Assembly (NCBI RefSeq): GCF_029167105.1
Contig: NZ_JARFML010000039.1
Span: 1 to 64,000 of the forward strand
DNA: 64,000 nucleotides
From: Bradyrhizobium yuanmingense
GTDB taxonomy: Bacteria; Pseudomonadota; Alphaproteobacteria; Rhizobiales; Xanthobacteraceae
Direction: 5' to 3'
Within the stretch, counting starts at the first letter, position 1, and each line of letters begins with the position of its first letter. The translations under genes were made by a program, and so were the position numbers. The notes beneath the pieces are model-generated. The model had not been told where the DNA came from. It was given only the letters and a program-made list of their open reading frames with translations, and ran no database searches. This document shows, piece after piece, positions 37,807-47,352 of the stretch.

Positions 37807-38667
37807 TCAGTGTAGCACCGTCTGCCCATTCTTGACGACCGTAACCCGACCCTCTCTTACGCAAGCTTCGAATGAGATCGAATTACCGTCCTTCCAGAGA
37901 TTGATGGTAATAACTTCTCCCGGGAACACGGGCGCCGAAAAGCGGGCGCGATGACGATGAAAAGCAGACGGATCGTAGTCGGCGTAGCTCTGCAGGACGG
38001 CTCTGCAGGTCAGCCCATACGTGCACATTCCGTGCAGAAATGGGGCTTGGAAAACCGGCTCGACGGCGAACTCCGGATCACTATGCAAAGGATTTCGGTC
38101 GCCAGAAGGACGATAGATCAGGGCTTGGTCAGGTCGGGTTGGGACATCGAGTGATCTATCTGGTGCTCGGCGGGGCACTTGGAGCGGCTCGGGCATCCCC
38201 TCCGATGGCCCGCCAAAGCCGCCGTCACCTCTCGCGAAGGTCGACGAAAGGATTGTGACGATCTTGTCGCCGCCCCTATCTCTGACCACCACCTCGTTCT
38301 GAATGATCGCGCCTTTCTCCTTACCATTGTCATAAATTCCCGTCACACGGGCGTCCGCCGTCACGTTCGCCGCGACGGGCATCGGCTTGTGAAACGTAAG
38401 GTCACGTTCGCCGTCAACGACCATGACGCGATTGAGGTCAATGACCCCGGGGCGAGCGTCCCAAACGCACACGGAAGCAAACGTCGGGATCACCTTTAAT
38501 GGCTTCGACGTCGCAAACGCTTCGTTGACAAATTGTAGCTCCTCCTCTTTCAAGGGATCTGAGCCCATGCCCACTCCAAGCGCATAGAGCATTACCTCCC
38601 TGTCAGTCCAGGAATAGCGAGTTCCACAGGTCCTTAAGTTTAGTGCAGCGGGATAGTCGAGTGGCAT
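37807..38667 (-). CDS. MaoC-family (R)-hydratase, copy 1, altered active-site segment
   Basis: The 286-residue double-hotdog hydratase 2 type protein starts at 38667 (MPLDYPAAL, GAAAGG upstream). It adds water to 2-enoyl-CoA. N-terminal landmarks are YALGVGMGSDPL and IPTFASVCVW. The hydratase motif begins correctly (IYRPSGDRNPLHSDPEFA) but then reads VEPVFQAPFLHG, where copy 2 has RRAGFPKPVLHG. The DNA in the other frame gives RRAGFPSP, so two opposite one-base indels shifted about nine codons and then restored the frame (38032-38073). The catalytic Asp and His remain. Activity may be reduced. Copy 2 is at 59.4 kb. Confidence 0.8.
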   Translation of the reverse strand: MPLDYPAALNLRTCGTRYSWTDREVMLYALGVGMGSDPLKEEELQFVNEAFATSKPLKVIPTFASVCVWDARPGVIDLNRVMVVDGERDLTFHKPMPVAANVTADARVTGIYDNGKEKGAIIQNEVVVRDRGGDKIVTILSSTFARGDGGFGGPSEGMPEPLQVPRRAPDRSLDVPTRPDQALIYRPSGDRNPLHSDPEFAVEPVFQAPFLHGMCTYGLTCRAVLQSYADYDPSAFHRHRARFSAPVFPGEVITINLWKDGNSISFEACVREGRVTVVKNGQTVLH

Positions 38668-38789
38668 CCGAGCCTTTCTACAGTTGAGACCAGGCACGCC
38701 GCCAGCGGCTCAACTTGATTGCGCTTCGGGGGGCGGCGGGCCTACCGCACTCGCTCGGAGCCCATGGGCTAGAGGGCGTGCGTTAGATT

Positions 38790-39884
38790 TCATAGTTCGG
38801 GCAGATCATCAAACCAGCAGGCTGTCGCGACGTGCGGTCGGGAAAAGATCTTTCCGATCTTCTCGATAACTTTATTCTGGTGGTAGCGCATATACACCCG
38901 GCCATCATGGGCTAAATCCAGAATCTCAATTTTTCCGGTGTAATGGGACATGATGTATTTAAATGTCTTCTCGATCCCGCTCAGACGTTGGTTGATGCCG
39001 CGCACAACCTCTAGTCCGCGGTCCAGTGGGACTTGGAAGTGCGATGCACCCTTCACCGGCCTCGCCTGAAATAAGTAGTAAGGTCGCACTCCGATTTCGT
39101 GGCATTTGGCAAAAGTCGCGGCCAATATCTCGGGATCGTCGTTGACTTTGGCGAGAAGCACGGACTGATTAAGGAATTGCACGCCCTGTGCTCGCAAGGC
39201 GCGAATTTTGTGCTCCGCGTCCGATGAGATCTCACCTACGTGATCGAAATGTGCGACGATGATTGGGGTTTTACCCGCCTTGTGGATACGCTGAAATAAG
39301 TCCGGCAGAGCGGAATCCGCAAACCGCCTTGGCTGATAGGCCAGCATTTTTGTGCCAAATCTGATGGAATTCAAATGGTTTATTGGCAGCAGGTGGTCAA
39401 CGATCTTGTTCAGTTTGGCGGTGCTGAGCACGAACGGGTCACCTCCCGAAAGAAGTACGTTCGTCATCTCAGGATGGCGCGCAATATAGTGCGCGGCCTG
39501 ATCGATATCCGGTGCGATTTCATCCGAAACCTTGCCCACAATGCGCTTGCGAAAACAGTAACGGCAATATGAGCCGCAGCGTTCCGTCACCAGCAATAAG
39601 CCGGTCTGGGCGTACTTGTGCTGGAGTCCCGGCACGACCGTGTTGTCGTGCTCGCCGCTCGTATCTAAAGTGCCCGGACTGTCGAACTCCTCGACTGAGG
39701 GCTCGACAACGTACTTTAGCTGATCGTAGTAACCGCTATTGATAATTTGTTCGCGATAAAACGTTGTGACATGATAAGGCGTGATGTTGTTGGCCTGCAG
39801 TTCATTCTCGCTAACCACGCGCGTTTCTTCAATGAGCTTCAACACGTGTGTTCTGCAATCCAGCGGATTTGCTGTGGTTTCCAT
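38790..39884 (-). CDS. kamA: KamA-like radical SAM aminomutase
   Basis: The 364-residue protein is of the lysine-2,3-aminomutase family. The iron-sulfur motif is CGSYCRYC near 103-110 (CxxxCxxC), followed by FRKR. VLLSGGDPFVLS near 143-154 is the family GGDP block. The YAQTGLLLVTERC lead-in and FARPVKG-like end also fit. The usual Gly-rich PLP lysine motif (PGGGGK) is missing; YIMSHYTGKIEILDL near 316-330 may supply the lysine. KamA makes beta-lysine or related beta-amino acids; EpmB is shorter and acts on EF-P. Its reach past the EpmB length favours a KamA-type role, but the substrate is open. It has no partner genes here. Confidence 0.82.
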   Translation of the reverse strand: METTANPLDCRTHVLKLIEETRVVSENELQANNITPYHVTTFYREQIINSGYYDQLKYVVEPSVEEFDSPGTLDTSGEHDNTVVPGLQHKYAQTGLLLVTERCGSYCRYCFRKRIVGKVSDEIAPDIDQAAHYIARHPEMTNVLLSGGDPFVLSTAKLNKIVDHLLPINHLNSIRFGTKMLAYQPRRFADSALPDLFQRIHKAGKTPIIVAHFDHVGEISSDAEHKIRALRAQGVQFLNQSVLLAKVNDDPEILAATFAKCHEIGVRPYYLFQARPVKGASHFQVPLDRGLEVVRGINQRLSGIEKTFKYIMSHYTGKIEILDLAHDGRVYMRYHQNKVIEKIGKIFSRPHVATACWFDDLPEL

Positions 39885-40069
39885 TGCCGCACCTCGTGTG
39901 CCCTTATCTTTGTTTCAACACGATCTTCCCCCTCTACAATACAGTATCAACAGTCGACCGATACCTACCTGGTGTGGTGACGACTATGGGGCCCGAGAGT
40001 TGCCAAAGGTGCACCGGTACTCGCCTGATGTCGGCGCGCCGAGGTTAGCGGCGCGACCGCGAACCTAGT

Positions 40070-40086
40070 AGCGCTATGATAGCGCT
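40070..40086. repeat. 17-base perfect palindrome at IS66 edge
   Basis: Arms AGCGCTAT and ATAGCGCT around one G lie 10 bases beyond the tnpC stop. It may be part of the IS66 end or simply a hairpin. A true IS66 terminal repeat could not be confirmed. Confidence 0.4.
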
Positions 40087-40095
40087 GCGTGAAGG

Positions 40096-41728
40096 TTAGG
40101 CAGCTTGCTGATCGGTGGGTTCGTCGACTTGGCGCGGGAGCTTCCATTCCCAGGGCAGCAGTTCGTGCAGACGCGAAGCGGGAAGATCGGCGATCCGGGC
40201 GAGGACGTCGGAGAGCCAGGCTTTGGGATCGACATCGTTAAGAGGACAGGTGGTGATCATTGTCAGCATGATGGCGGCGCGGTCGGCGCCGCGCAGGCTG
40301 CCGGCGAAGGTCCCATTGCGCCTTCCCAAGGCGATGCCGCGCAATGCTCTTTCGGCGGCGTTGTTGCTGAGGCAGATCCTGCCATCGTCGAGGAGGCGGG
40401 CAAAGTCGGCCCAGCGCCTGGGCATGTAATTCATGGGTTTCAGGATCTCGGAGGAGCGCGCGAGGGTTTCTCGCTCGCGCAGCAGCGAGGCGTGCATGTC
40501 GTCGAGCAGCGGCTTGCTTGCCTCCTGGCGCACGGCACGCCGCTCGTCGGCGCTGCGGCCGCTGATGGCACGCTCGATCTCGAACAACGTATCGAGGCGT
40601 CTGACCGCCTCCAGCGCGATCGGGGAGACCCGGTTTGCCCTTGCCTTCCCTGGCGTTCTTCTCGATATCGGCCAACTCGAAGAAGCCCCGCCGCGCATGC
40701 GCGAAGCAGAATGCCGGCGTGATCGGCATCGCTTTCCTTTGCGGGTCGAACAACGGCTCGAAGCCGCTGTAGCAATCGCCTTGCAGGATGCCGGCGAAGG
40801 CGGCCAGATGCTTCTGGGGATGCTCGCCCCGTCGATCGCTCGAGGCGTAATAGACCGCAGCCGGCGGCACCGGCCCACCGTAGGGCCGGTCATCCCGCAC
40901 ATAGGTCCAGATCCGGCCGGTCGTGCACTTGCCCTTCGCCAGGACGCGGATGGTGGTGTCGTCGCCATGAAGGCGCTCGGCTGCGAGTACATGACGCTCG
41001 ATCAGCTGGAAGAGCGGCATGACGGCGAAGGTTCCGTGGCCGACCTGGTCAGCGAGCGTCGACAATGGCAGGTCGATCCTCTCGCACTTGAAGCGCGCGC
41101 TCTGGCGGTTGAGCGGGATATGCATGCCGAACTTGTCGAACAGGATCGTCGCCAGCAATTGCGGACCGATGAAGCCGCGACGTGGTATGGAACGGTGCCG
41201 GCGGCTGGCTGATCTTCTCGCAATCGCCGCAAGTGAACTTCTCGCGCACGGTCTCGATGACCTTGAACCGGCGCGGCATCTCCTCCAGCGTCTCGGTCAC
41301 ATCCTCGCCCAGCTTCGCAAGGCGCGCCCCACCGCAACAGGCGCAGGTCTTTGGCGCCTCACGACGATGTCGTCCGGCCAGGGCTTGCGTACCGGCCGCT
41401 TGCGCGTGAAGGCGCGCACGCTCTGGGTTTTCGCCGCGGCGGCGCGCGCGGCAAGCTCATCCTCGCTCGCCGTGGTGGCGAGTTCTTCGAGTTCCAATTC
41501 CAATTGTTCGATCAGCCGCGCCGTGCGCTCGGAGCGCTGCCCGTACAGTTCGCGCTTGAGTTTCTCGATCCGCAACTCGAGATGCGCGATCAGCGCCGCG
41601 TTATCCGACAGCTCCGCTTGCGCGCTGGCAGCCATCGCCTCGGCTCGCAGCCGGGCCTCACGCTTGGCCTGCAGCGCTGCCAGGGCACTGACAAGGTCCG
41701 ATGGAAGGTCGTCCGGCTTCGATATCAT
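40096..41728 (-). pseudogene. tnpC: IS66 transposase TnpC with three frameshifts
   Basis: The pieces join to a full IS66 TnpC of about 540 residues. The first frame (start 41728) holds the leucine-rich coiled N-terminus and LKRELYGQRSER. After a shift near 41368 comes the zinc-finger-like CACCGGARL and FTCGDCEKI. After a shift near 41180 comes the DDE domain start GDDTTIRVLAKGKCTTGRIW ... GDCYSGF. After a shift near 40630 comes ALEAVRRLDTLFEIE to LSNNAAERALRGIALGRRNG and the end PWEWKLP. The C-terminal TnpC tail is complete. Each break is a single base. The element is dead as written unless the shifts are sequencing errors. Confidence 0.85.
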
Positions 41729-41773
41729 GAAGTCATTGAATCAGATCAAGCAGCAGATTCAAACCCAAAACGG

Positions 41774-42007
41774 CTATCCGACCCGCGTCGGACGCTGGGT
41801 TTCTTGCGGGTTGCGCGAAACGATTCCGGACAACATGTAGCTCATCTGCGCCGGCGAGATCGTCGCTGCTTCGCCCGCAACCGAAGGCCAGATGAACCGC
41901 CCTCTCTCGAGTCTTTTGGTGAACAGGCATGCTCCCTGGCCATCGTGCCAGATCACCTTCACAAGATCGCTTCGGCGACCGCGGAAGACAAACAGATGAC
42001 CGCTGTG
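41774..42007 (-). pseudogene. tnpB: IS66 TnpB, 5' half lost at the RIT edge
   Basis: The frame reads HSGHLFVFRGRRSDLVKV then IWHDGQGACLFTKRLERGRFIWPS, the core of IS66 TnpB. The N-terminal third is absent: the frame meets the RIT terminal repeat exactly at the His codon (42005-42007). This is the leftward half of one IS66 element. The matching cut in a different IS66 is on the right side of the RIT element. Confidence 0.85.
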
Positions 42008-42118
42008 CGGTTATGTTGCACGCAACATAACCGCACTTATGTGTCGGACGAGATTATGTGGCGGAGGCGCCCTAACGCCAGCCAGGGCCGGCCACGGCTG
42101 GATTTCTCCGCCACATAA
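42008..42118 (+). repeat. Left terminal inverted repeat of the RIT element
   Basis: It matches the reverse complement of 45346-45457 with few differences. It contains an outer hairpin (GCGGTTATGTTG / CAACATAACCGC, 42007-42034) and an inner one with arms TTATGTGGCGGA and TCCGCCACATAA (42054-42118). Such paired palindromes are plausible recombinase binding sites. Confidence 0.88.
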
Positions 42119-42180
42119 TATTTTGTGGCCCTCGTGCGGACGTGGGATCCCCCTGCGCCGTTACGCCGGAGGGGCACAAT

Positions 42181-43417
42181 GCTCGAGTTCTATTTTTCGT
42201 ACCGTGGGGCGCTTAAACGCCTTCGTGACGGGGCGCTCGGCGCCGAGATGGATCGCATCGCGGGGCACTTTTTCTCGCTCGGTTACAAGCAAGCATCCGC
42301 TAAGCTTTATCTGAGCCGGATCGCGCGGTTCGCGCCATTTTGCTGCAGCGCATTGCGATTCACAGCCGATCGGCGAAGCTATCGTCGATAGCTATCTACG
42401 CACATTCACCACGGACTCACCGCGGATTGCGGCAGTGTCTGCGCTCCAATACGCGCGACGGGTGGCGCCCGAACGATTCATCGCCTCGACGCCTATTGTA
42501 GTCGATGATCCGGATGCTCCGCTTTTGCGCTCCTTTTCTGACTATCTGAGCAGGGTACGAGGCCTTGGGCCAAGGTCCCGCGAGGGCGTTCTCTTGGGCG
42601 CACGGCGCTTTCTGGATTGGCTCCGCCATCGCCATCCTGGCCAAGACCTCGAGGCGTTGACGGCAGAGCATGTCCTTGCCGCTGTCGAGTATCGGCTGTC
42701 ACTCTCGGCGACCTCCGGCACTCGCACGCCGGCGATCTCTCACATCCGAACGTTTCTCCGCTTTCTGCATTGGGGTGGCCACCACGAGCAGGATCTGGCT
42801 CCCGTCGTTCCAAGAACGCCATATTGGCGACTGGCCCATTTACCGCCCCGGCTTTCGTGGGATGATGTTCGCCGCGCCATCGATGCGATCGGCAAGGCGA
42901 CGCCGATCGACCTTCGCGATCGAGCTGTCCTGTTGTTGCTCGCCACCACAGGCATTCGCAACGGCGAGCTACGCGCTCTTCAGCTCCGGGATATCGACTG
43001 GCGAGCTGGCGAGGTTTTTGTCCGGCGCACCAAGGGCAAGCGTGACCGAGTGGCTCCGCTCATCGAGGAGACCGGCGCCGCGCTCGCCGACTACATCCTA
43101 CGGGCTCGACCGAAGTTCGATAGTCAGCATCTCTTCCTGTCCTTCACGCCGCCCGAGGGACCATTCAAGTACGCGTCGTCTGTTTCGAGGATCGTGCGGA
43201 AGAGATTGCAGCATGGTGGGATCGAGCTCGGTCCCGTCGGAGGCGCACATCTCCTGCGCCACAGTCTAGTCACCCAGCTCGTGGGGCGACGAAGGCCGAT
43301 CAACGAGGTCGCCGATCTTCTAGGGGCCGGAGCATCAACACAACGGCGCTGTACGTGAAGGTCGCGGCCTCGCACCTCGCTGAGGTCGCGCTCCCCTTTC
43401 CGGGAGGCGCCGCATGA
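42181..43417 (+). pseudogene. ritA: RIT tyrosine recombinase A
   Basis: The N-terminal core-binding part begins near 42181 (MLEFYFSYRGALKRLRDG). It shifts frame near 42335-42350 into SRFAAAHCDSQP and the main frame. The catalytic domain is present: the first Arg in TTGIRNGELRAL, Lys in TKGKRDRVAPL, HLLRHSLVTQL for the His-x-x-Arg. The last part is shifted again near 43322, where LLG is followed in the other frame by RSINTTALYVKV with the Tyr nucleophile. The expected His before RSINTT is lost. The stop TGA overlaps the ritB ATG. It is not functional as written. Confidence 0.8.
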
Positions 43418-44346
43418 CCGCCTTCGCCGCATTCCTCGACGACAAGGTCGAGCGCTACATCGAGCTGCGCCGCTCCCTCGCCTAGGCCTTCAACAAGAAA
43501 GCCGGCACGCTGCGGGCTTTCGTTCGCTACGTCGAGCAATCTCAGCTGGGTGCGCCCGCCACTCGGACGATGGCGCTGGACCTCGTCCTGTCGTTCGGTG
43601 GCGCCGCCGACAGCCGCACGGTCCGTCACGGCGTGCTCCGCCGATTCTACGAGTACCTGGTCGTCTACGCCCCCCAGACCGAGGTCTTGGAGCGCAAAGC
43701 TTTCGCGCGGTTCAGGGCGATTCCGCTGCCGCGCATCCTAAGTGAGGCTGAGCTGAGGTGGTTATCGACGCATGCAGCTTCATTTCGCCAGGGAACCCTC
43801 TCACGGGCCGCACGATGGCGACGCTAATCGGATTGTTGGCCAGCACGGGGTTACGATCGGGCGAAGTGGTCAGCCTTGATCGCGGCGACGTCGATCTGAC
43901 CAACGGGGTCGTCCTTGTCCGTAAAACCAAGTTCCGTAAAGACCGCCTGATTCCTGTTCACCCAACGACCCAGGCAGCCCTTCGTCGATACGCCCCGTGA
44001 GCGCGACACCGTGTTTCCCAGGCCCAAAGGCGAGGCCTTCTTCCTCAGCTCGCGAGGCTGCCGTCTGTCGGCGACCGGCCTGCAAAGCAACTTCGCTAAG
44101 ACCCGCAAGCTCGCGGGTCTTGACAATGGCAAGCCTCTGCGACCGCACGATCTCCGGCACCGGTTCGCGGTGACCAGGCTCAGGCTGTGGCACCAACAGC
44201 GCGCAGACGTTCAAGCGCTGCTGCCCTTACTCGCCACCTACCTCGGCCACGCCAACTATAGCGACACAGCCTACTACCTCACCGGCTCGTCGGATCTCCT
44301 CTCCATCGCGGCTGAGCGCGCCTTCCTCGACGGAGGCGCGGCATGA
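43414..44346 (+). pseudogene. ritB: RIT tyrosine recombinase B
   Basis: The ATG at 43414 overlaps the ritA stop. An in-frame TAG at 43483-43485 interrupts the N-terminus (RRSLA*AFNKKAG). Later frames continue the protein: SFGGAADSRTVRHGVLRRFYEYL; then after a shift near 43790 LLASTGLRSGEVVSLDRGDVDL with the first catalytic Arg; then after another near 43998 LRPHDLRHRFAVTRL (His-x-x-Arg), LGHANYSDTAYYLTG (His and Tyr). At least one stop and two shifts are present. The stop overlaps the ritC ATG at 44343. Confidence 0.8.
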
Positions 44347-45426
44347 ACGAACACCTCCTGGCGCCGCTCTTGGAGTCGTACTTCCGTCGCCGGCTGACCA
44401 AGCCGCGCAACGCGACCTCCGCGACCTTAGCCAGCTATCGCGACGCCTTGCATGCTGATCCTCTTTGCCGCGGCGCGTTTGCAGAAGAAGCCGGCGGCGC
44501 TGGCCCTTGAGGATCTCGATCGGGACCTTGTTCTCGCCTTTCTTGACGAGCTTGAGGAGAAGCGGAACAACTCCGTCGCAACGCGCAACGCCCGACTAGC
44601 CGCGATCCGATCCTTCTTCCATCACGTCGCTGCCGCCGATCCCGCCTCGTTCGGCGTCGCCCAACGGGTTCTGACGATCCCCACCAAACGGGCCCACATC
44701 GAGGTGACGCATCTCACCAACGCCGAGGTGGAGGCCATCATCGCAGCCCCTGATCAGACGACGCCCCGCGGCCGGCGCGACCGGGCCTTTCTGCTCTTCT
44801 TGGCGAGAACCGGCGCTCGCGTGTCCGAAGCGACCGGCGTCAACGCGAACGACCTTCAGTTGGAGCGAGGACGCCCGCAGGTGCTGCTTCACGGCAAGGG
44901 ACGCCGAGATCGCGTCGTTCCCATTCCTAAGGATCTGGTGCGATCGCTGACGGACCTATTGAGCGAACGCGGCCTCACCAATCATGAACCGCGGCCGATC
45001 TTCGTCGGGGTCCACAACGAGCGCCTGACGCGTTTCGGCGCGACACACATCGTGCGGCGTGCCGCCTCCCAGTCCGGGTCCACGACGCCAAGCTTGGAGG
45101 GCGAGCCGATATCGCCGCACATCTTCCGGCATTTCCTCGCCATGAAGCTCCTCCGGTCAGGCGTGGACCTCCTGATGATCCAGGCCTGGCTTGGCCATGC
45201 TCAGGTCGCCACAACCCACCGATACGCCGGTGCGGATGTCGAGATGATGCGCCGGGGACTCGAGAAGGCGGGCGTCTCAGGCAACCGCAGCGCGCGCTTC
45301 CGGCCGAACGACACCATCCTGCAGCCGCTGGCCAACGTCCGGTTATTATGTGGCGGAGAAGCCCTGGGTGGCCGGCCCTGGCTGGCGTTCGGGCGCCTCC
45401 GCCACATAATCTCGTCCGACACATAA
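44343..45426 (+). pseudogene. ritC: RIT tyrosine recombinase C
   Basis: The ATG at 44343 begins MNEHLLAPLLESYFRRRL, then a one-base shift near 44450 (at DAL) leads into the long frame LILFAAARLQKKPAALALEDL. The catalytic domain is intact: RTGARVSEATGV (Arg), HGKGRRDRVVPI (Lys), HIFRHFLAMKLL (His-x-x-Arg), LGHAQVATTHRYAG (His, Tyr). The C-terminus reads on into the right terminal repeat and stops at 45424-45426 inside it. If the single shift is a sequencing error this gene would be complete. Confidence 0.82.
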
Positions 45427-45457
45427 GAGCGGTTATGTTGAGAACGCAACATAATCG
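45346..45457 (-). repeat. Right terminal inverted repeat of the RIT element
   Basis: Inverted copy of the left end. The inner hairpin arms TTATGTGGCGGA and TCCGCCACATAA lie at 45346-45409. The outer hairpin, with one mismatch, lies at 45429-45458. The ritC stop codon falls inside the repeat. Confidence 0.88.
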
Positions 45458-45697
45458 CACAGCGGCGCAGTCTTCGTGTTCCGATCGAAACGAGCGGACC
45501 GGATCAAGATTTTGGTCTGGGATCGAACGGGTCTGGTGTTGGTGCACAAACGCCTCGAAGATTGCAAGTTCGTTTGGCCAACGATCGCGGACGGAGTGAT
45601 GCGCATGTCGCCGGCGATGTTCGCTGCCTTGTTCGAAGGGCTGGATTGGAGATTGGTCCGCCCGGAAGAAGCACGATGCCTGCAGGTGGCGGGATAA
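45458..45697 (+). pseudogene. tnpB: IS66 TnpB of a second IS66, 5' half lost at the RIT edge
   Basis: The frame begins at the RIT border with HSGAVFVFRSKRADRIKIL, then VWDRTGLVLVHKRLED and FVWPTIADGVMRMSPAMFAALFEGLDW to a TAA stop after residue 79. It is the C-terminal two thirds of TnpB, from a different IS66 than the one on the left (many residue differences). The first codon kept (His, Ser, Gly) is the same as on the left. Confidence 0.85.
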
Positions 45698-45766
45698 CTG
45701 CGGCAGAATGACTCGGAAGCTATTTTGAGCGTGGCACGCGCGGCGGCGATGTGCTCGAAATAGCAC

Positions 45767-46585
45767 ATGAGCATCGCGGCGCTGCGCGACGAAAGCGAAC
45801 GCCTCAAGGCGCTTTTGGCTCAAACGCAGGCGGCCTTGAGCGAGCATCAAGGGGCGCTGGCGGCTTCGGAGGAAGCGCGGCGTCGGCTGGAGATCATTCT
45901 CGGCGAATTACGATGCGACAAGTTCGGCGCGAAGTCCGAGAAGCTGCGGCCAGATCAGTACCATTTGCCGCTGGAAGACGTGGAGATCGCGCAAGGTATC
46001 TCGGACGCGGCGCAGGAGAGAGCCGAGACTGTGATCCTTGGCCGATCGCGGAACGTGCCGGATCAAGGTGCTCATCGCAATCGCGGCTGCTTGCCTGCCC
46101 ATTTGCCGCGGGTGGAACGGATCATCGAGCCTGCGAGCACGCTCTGTCCGTGCGGTTGCGGTGTTATGGCGAAAATTGGCGAGGACGTCAGCAAGCGCCT
46201 TGACGTGATCCCGGCACAATGGCGCGTGCTGGTCACACGCCGCCCGAAATACATCTGCCGCCGCTGTTCCGGCCCTGTCGGGCAGGCGCACGCGCCGGAG
46301 CACGTCGTACCCAGCGGGCTGCCGGCCGAAGCGGCCATTGCGCACGTGGTCGTCTCCAAGTTCGGCGACATACGCGGTTTTACCGCCAGTCCGAGATCTA
46401 TGCGCGCCAGGGCATCCGGTTTGATCGGGCGACACTGGGCAACTGGTCCGGTCGCGCCTGCTTCCATCTTCAGCCCATCACGAACCACATGGCTGACCCG
46501 CTTCCTCGAAGACGGGCGTCTCGAGCTCGACACCAACCCGGTCGAGAACGCCATCCGGCCGGTCTGCCTAACCAAAAAATGCGCC
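45767..46585 (+). pseudogene. tnpC: IS66 TnpC with frameshift and internal deletion
   Basis: The start MSIAALRDESERLKALLAQTQ has the TnpC coiled region, and IILGELRCDKFGAKSEKL the family KL-rich motif. The zinc-binding PCGCGVMAKIGEDVS and RPKYICRRC follow to VVSKFGD near 46370. A frameshift moves the protein to HTRFYRQSEIYARQGIRFDRATLGNW and FHLQPI. The next family piece, RFLEDGRLELDTNPVENAIRP, comes straight after, so most of the DDE domain is deleted. The remnant ends near 46585 at a junction with an inverted IS66 piece. Confidence 0.8.
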
Positions 46586-46587
46586 CT

Positions 46588-46860
46588 TGATTTGCTGTTG
46601 CGGGCCAATTTGACGAGGCGCCGGCGCGAATGGCTCCAGCAATGCACGAGCGTCCACGGCCCTTGCGGTCGAACGACTTCGGTCAGCCGGTCATAACCGT
46701 CGTAGGCATCGCATTGCAGGAAGCGTCCGCAAAAGCCATCCAGGAACTGCTCCGCAAAGGCACCGCTGCGACCGGGGGCGTATCGGAACAGGACGATCGG
46801 CGGACTTGGGCCGCTGTGGCCGCGGTCGTCTGAGGCGATCGCTCAGAAGTAGCCCTTCTT
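46588..46860 (-). pseudogene. tnpC: Inverted IS66 TnpC catalytic-region fragment
   Basis: Read leftward, the frame gives VLFRYAPGRSGAFAEQFLDGF, LQCDAYDGYDRLTEV and LVHCWSHSRRRLVKLARN, the middle of the TnpC DDE domain. It is joined tail-to-tail with the previous plus-strand remnant, with no gap. This means a rearrangement after insertion. Confidence 0.75.
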
Positions 46861-46899
46861 CGTTTGGCCGCGCCGGGGATCGAGTACCGGCGCCGTGGT

Positions 46900-47352
46900 T
46901 TGCCGTTCGGCACATCGCGCAGCTTTACGCCATTGAAGCCATGGTGCGCGGTGCGTCGCCGGGCATCCGGCTGGCCGCGCGCAAGGAGCATTCGTTGCCC
47001 CTCATCGCTGCTTTAAAGCCGTGGTTTGAGAAACAGCTTACTATGATCTCCAGCGGCTCAACGCGCGCCGAGGACATCCGCTAACAATCATTGGCAGGGC
47101 GCCATCACCTGGCCATGGCGGACCGTCTGTTCATGGACGACGCCGATCGCCGAGGCCGTCGCGGGCAATGAAATCGGGGCAGAAAACTGGGCCTTGCTGG
47201 CGTCGATCGTCGCTACTTGCAAGCTCAACGGCGTCAACCCGGCTGCCTACATCGCCGAAACACTCGAGGCGATCATCGACGGCCATCCACACAGCAGGAT
47301 CGAAGACCTCATGCCGTGGCGATTCCGCAAAGCGTCAAGCCCGCATCAATAG
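46900..47352 (+). pseudogene. tnpC: IS66 TnpC C-terminal fragment, internally deleted
   Basis: Two plus-strand pieces occur. The first is IAQLYAIEAMVRGASPGIRLAARKEHSLPLI ... PWFEKQLTMISSGS (the helical region). The second is AENWALLASIVATCKLNGVNPAAY ... DGHPHSRIEDLMPWRF to the TAG at 47350, the true TnpC end. The part between, which holds the last catalytic Glu, is gone. It could be the rest of the same element as 45767-46585 or a third copy. Confidence 0.75.

Larger units (their letters stand above)
42008..45457 (+). mobile_element. RIT element (recombinase in trio), decayed
   Basis: About 3.45 kb with three tyrosine recombinase genes in one direction, each overlapping the next by ATGA (43414-43417 and 44343-44346), and inverted terminal repeats of about 112 bases. 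This gene order, coupling and end structure define RIT elements. All three genes carry frame breaks, so it is probably immobile now. Both edges fall inside IS66 tnpB remnants at the same codon, so it was once inserted in an IS66. Confidence 0.9.

Noticed and set aside
38790..39884. EpmB (EF-P lysine aminomutase) instead of KamA-like
   Set aside because: Length and the C-terminal segment exceed EpmB, and no EF-P or EpmA gene is nearby; not fully excluded.
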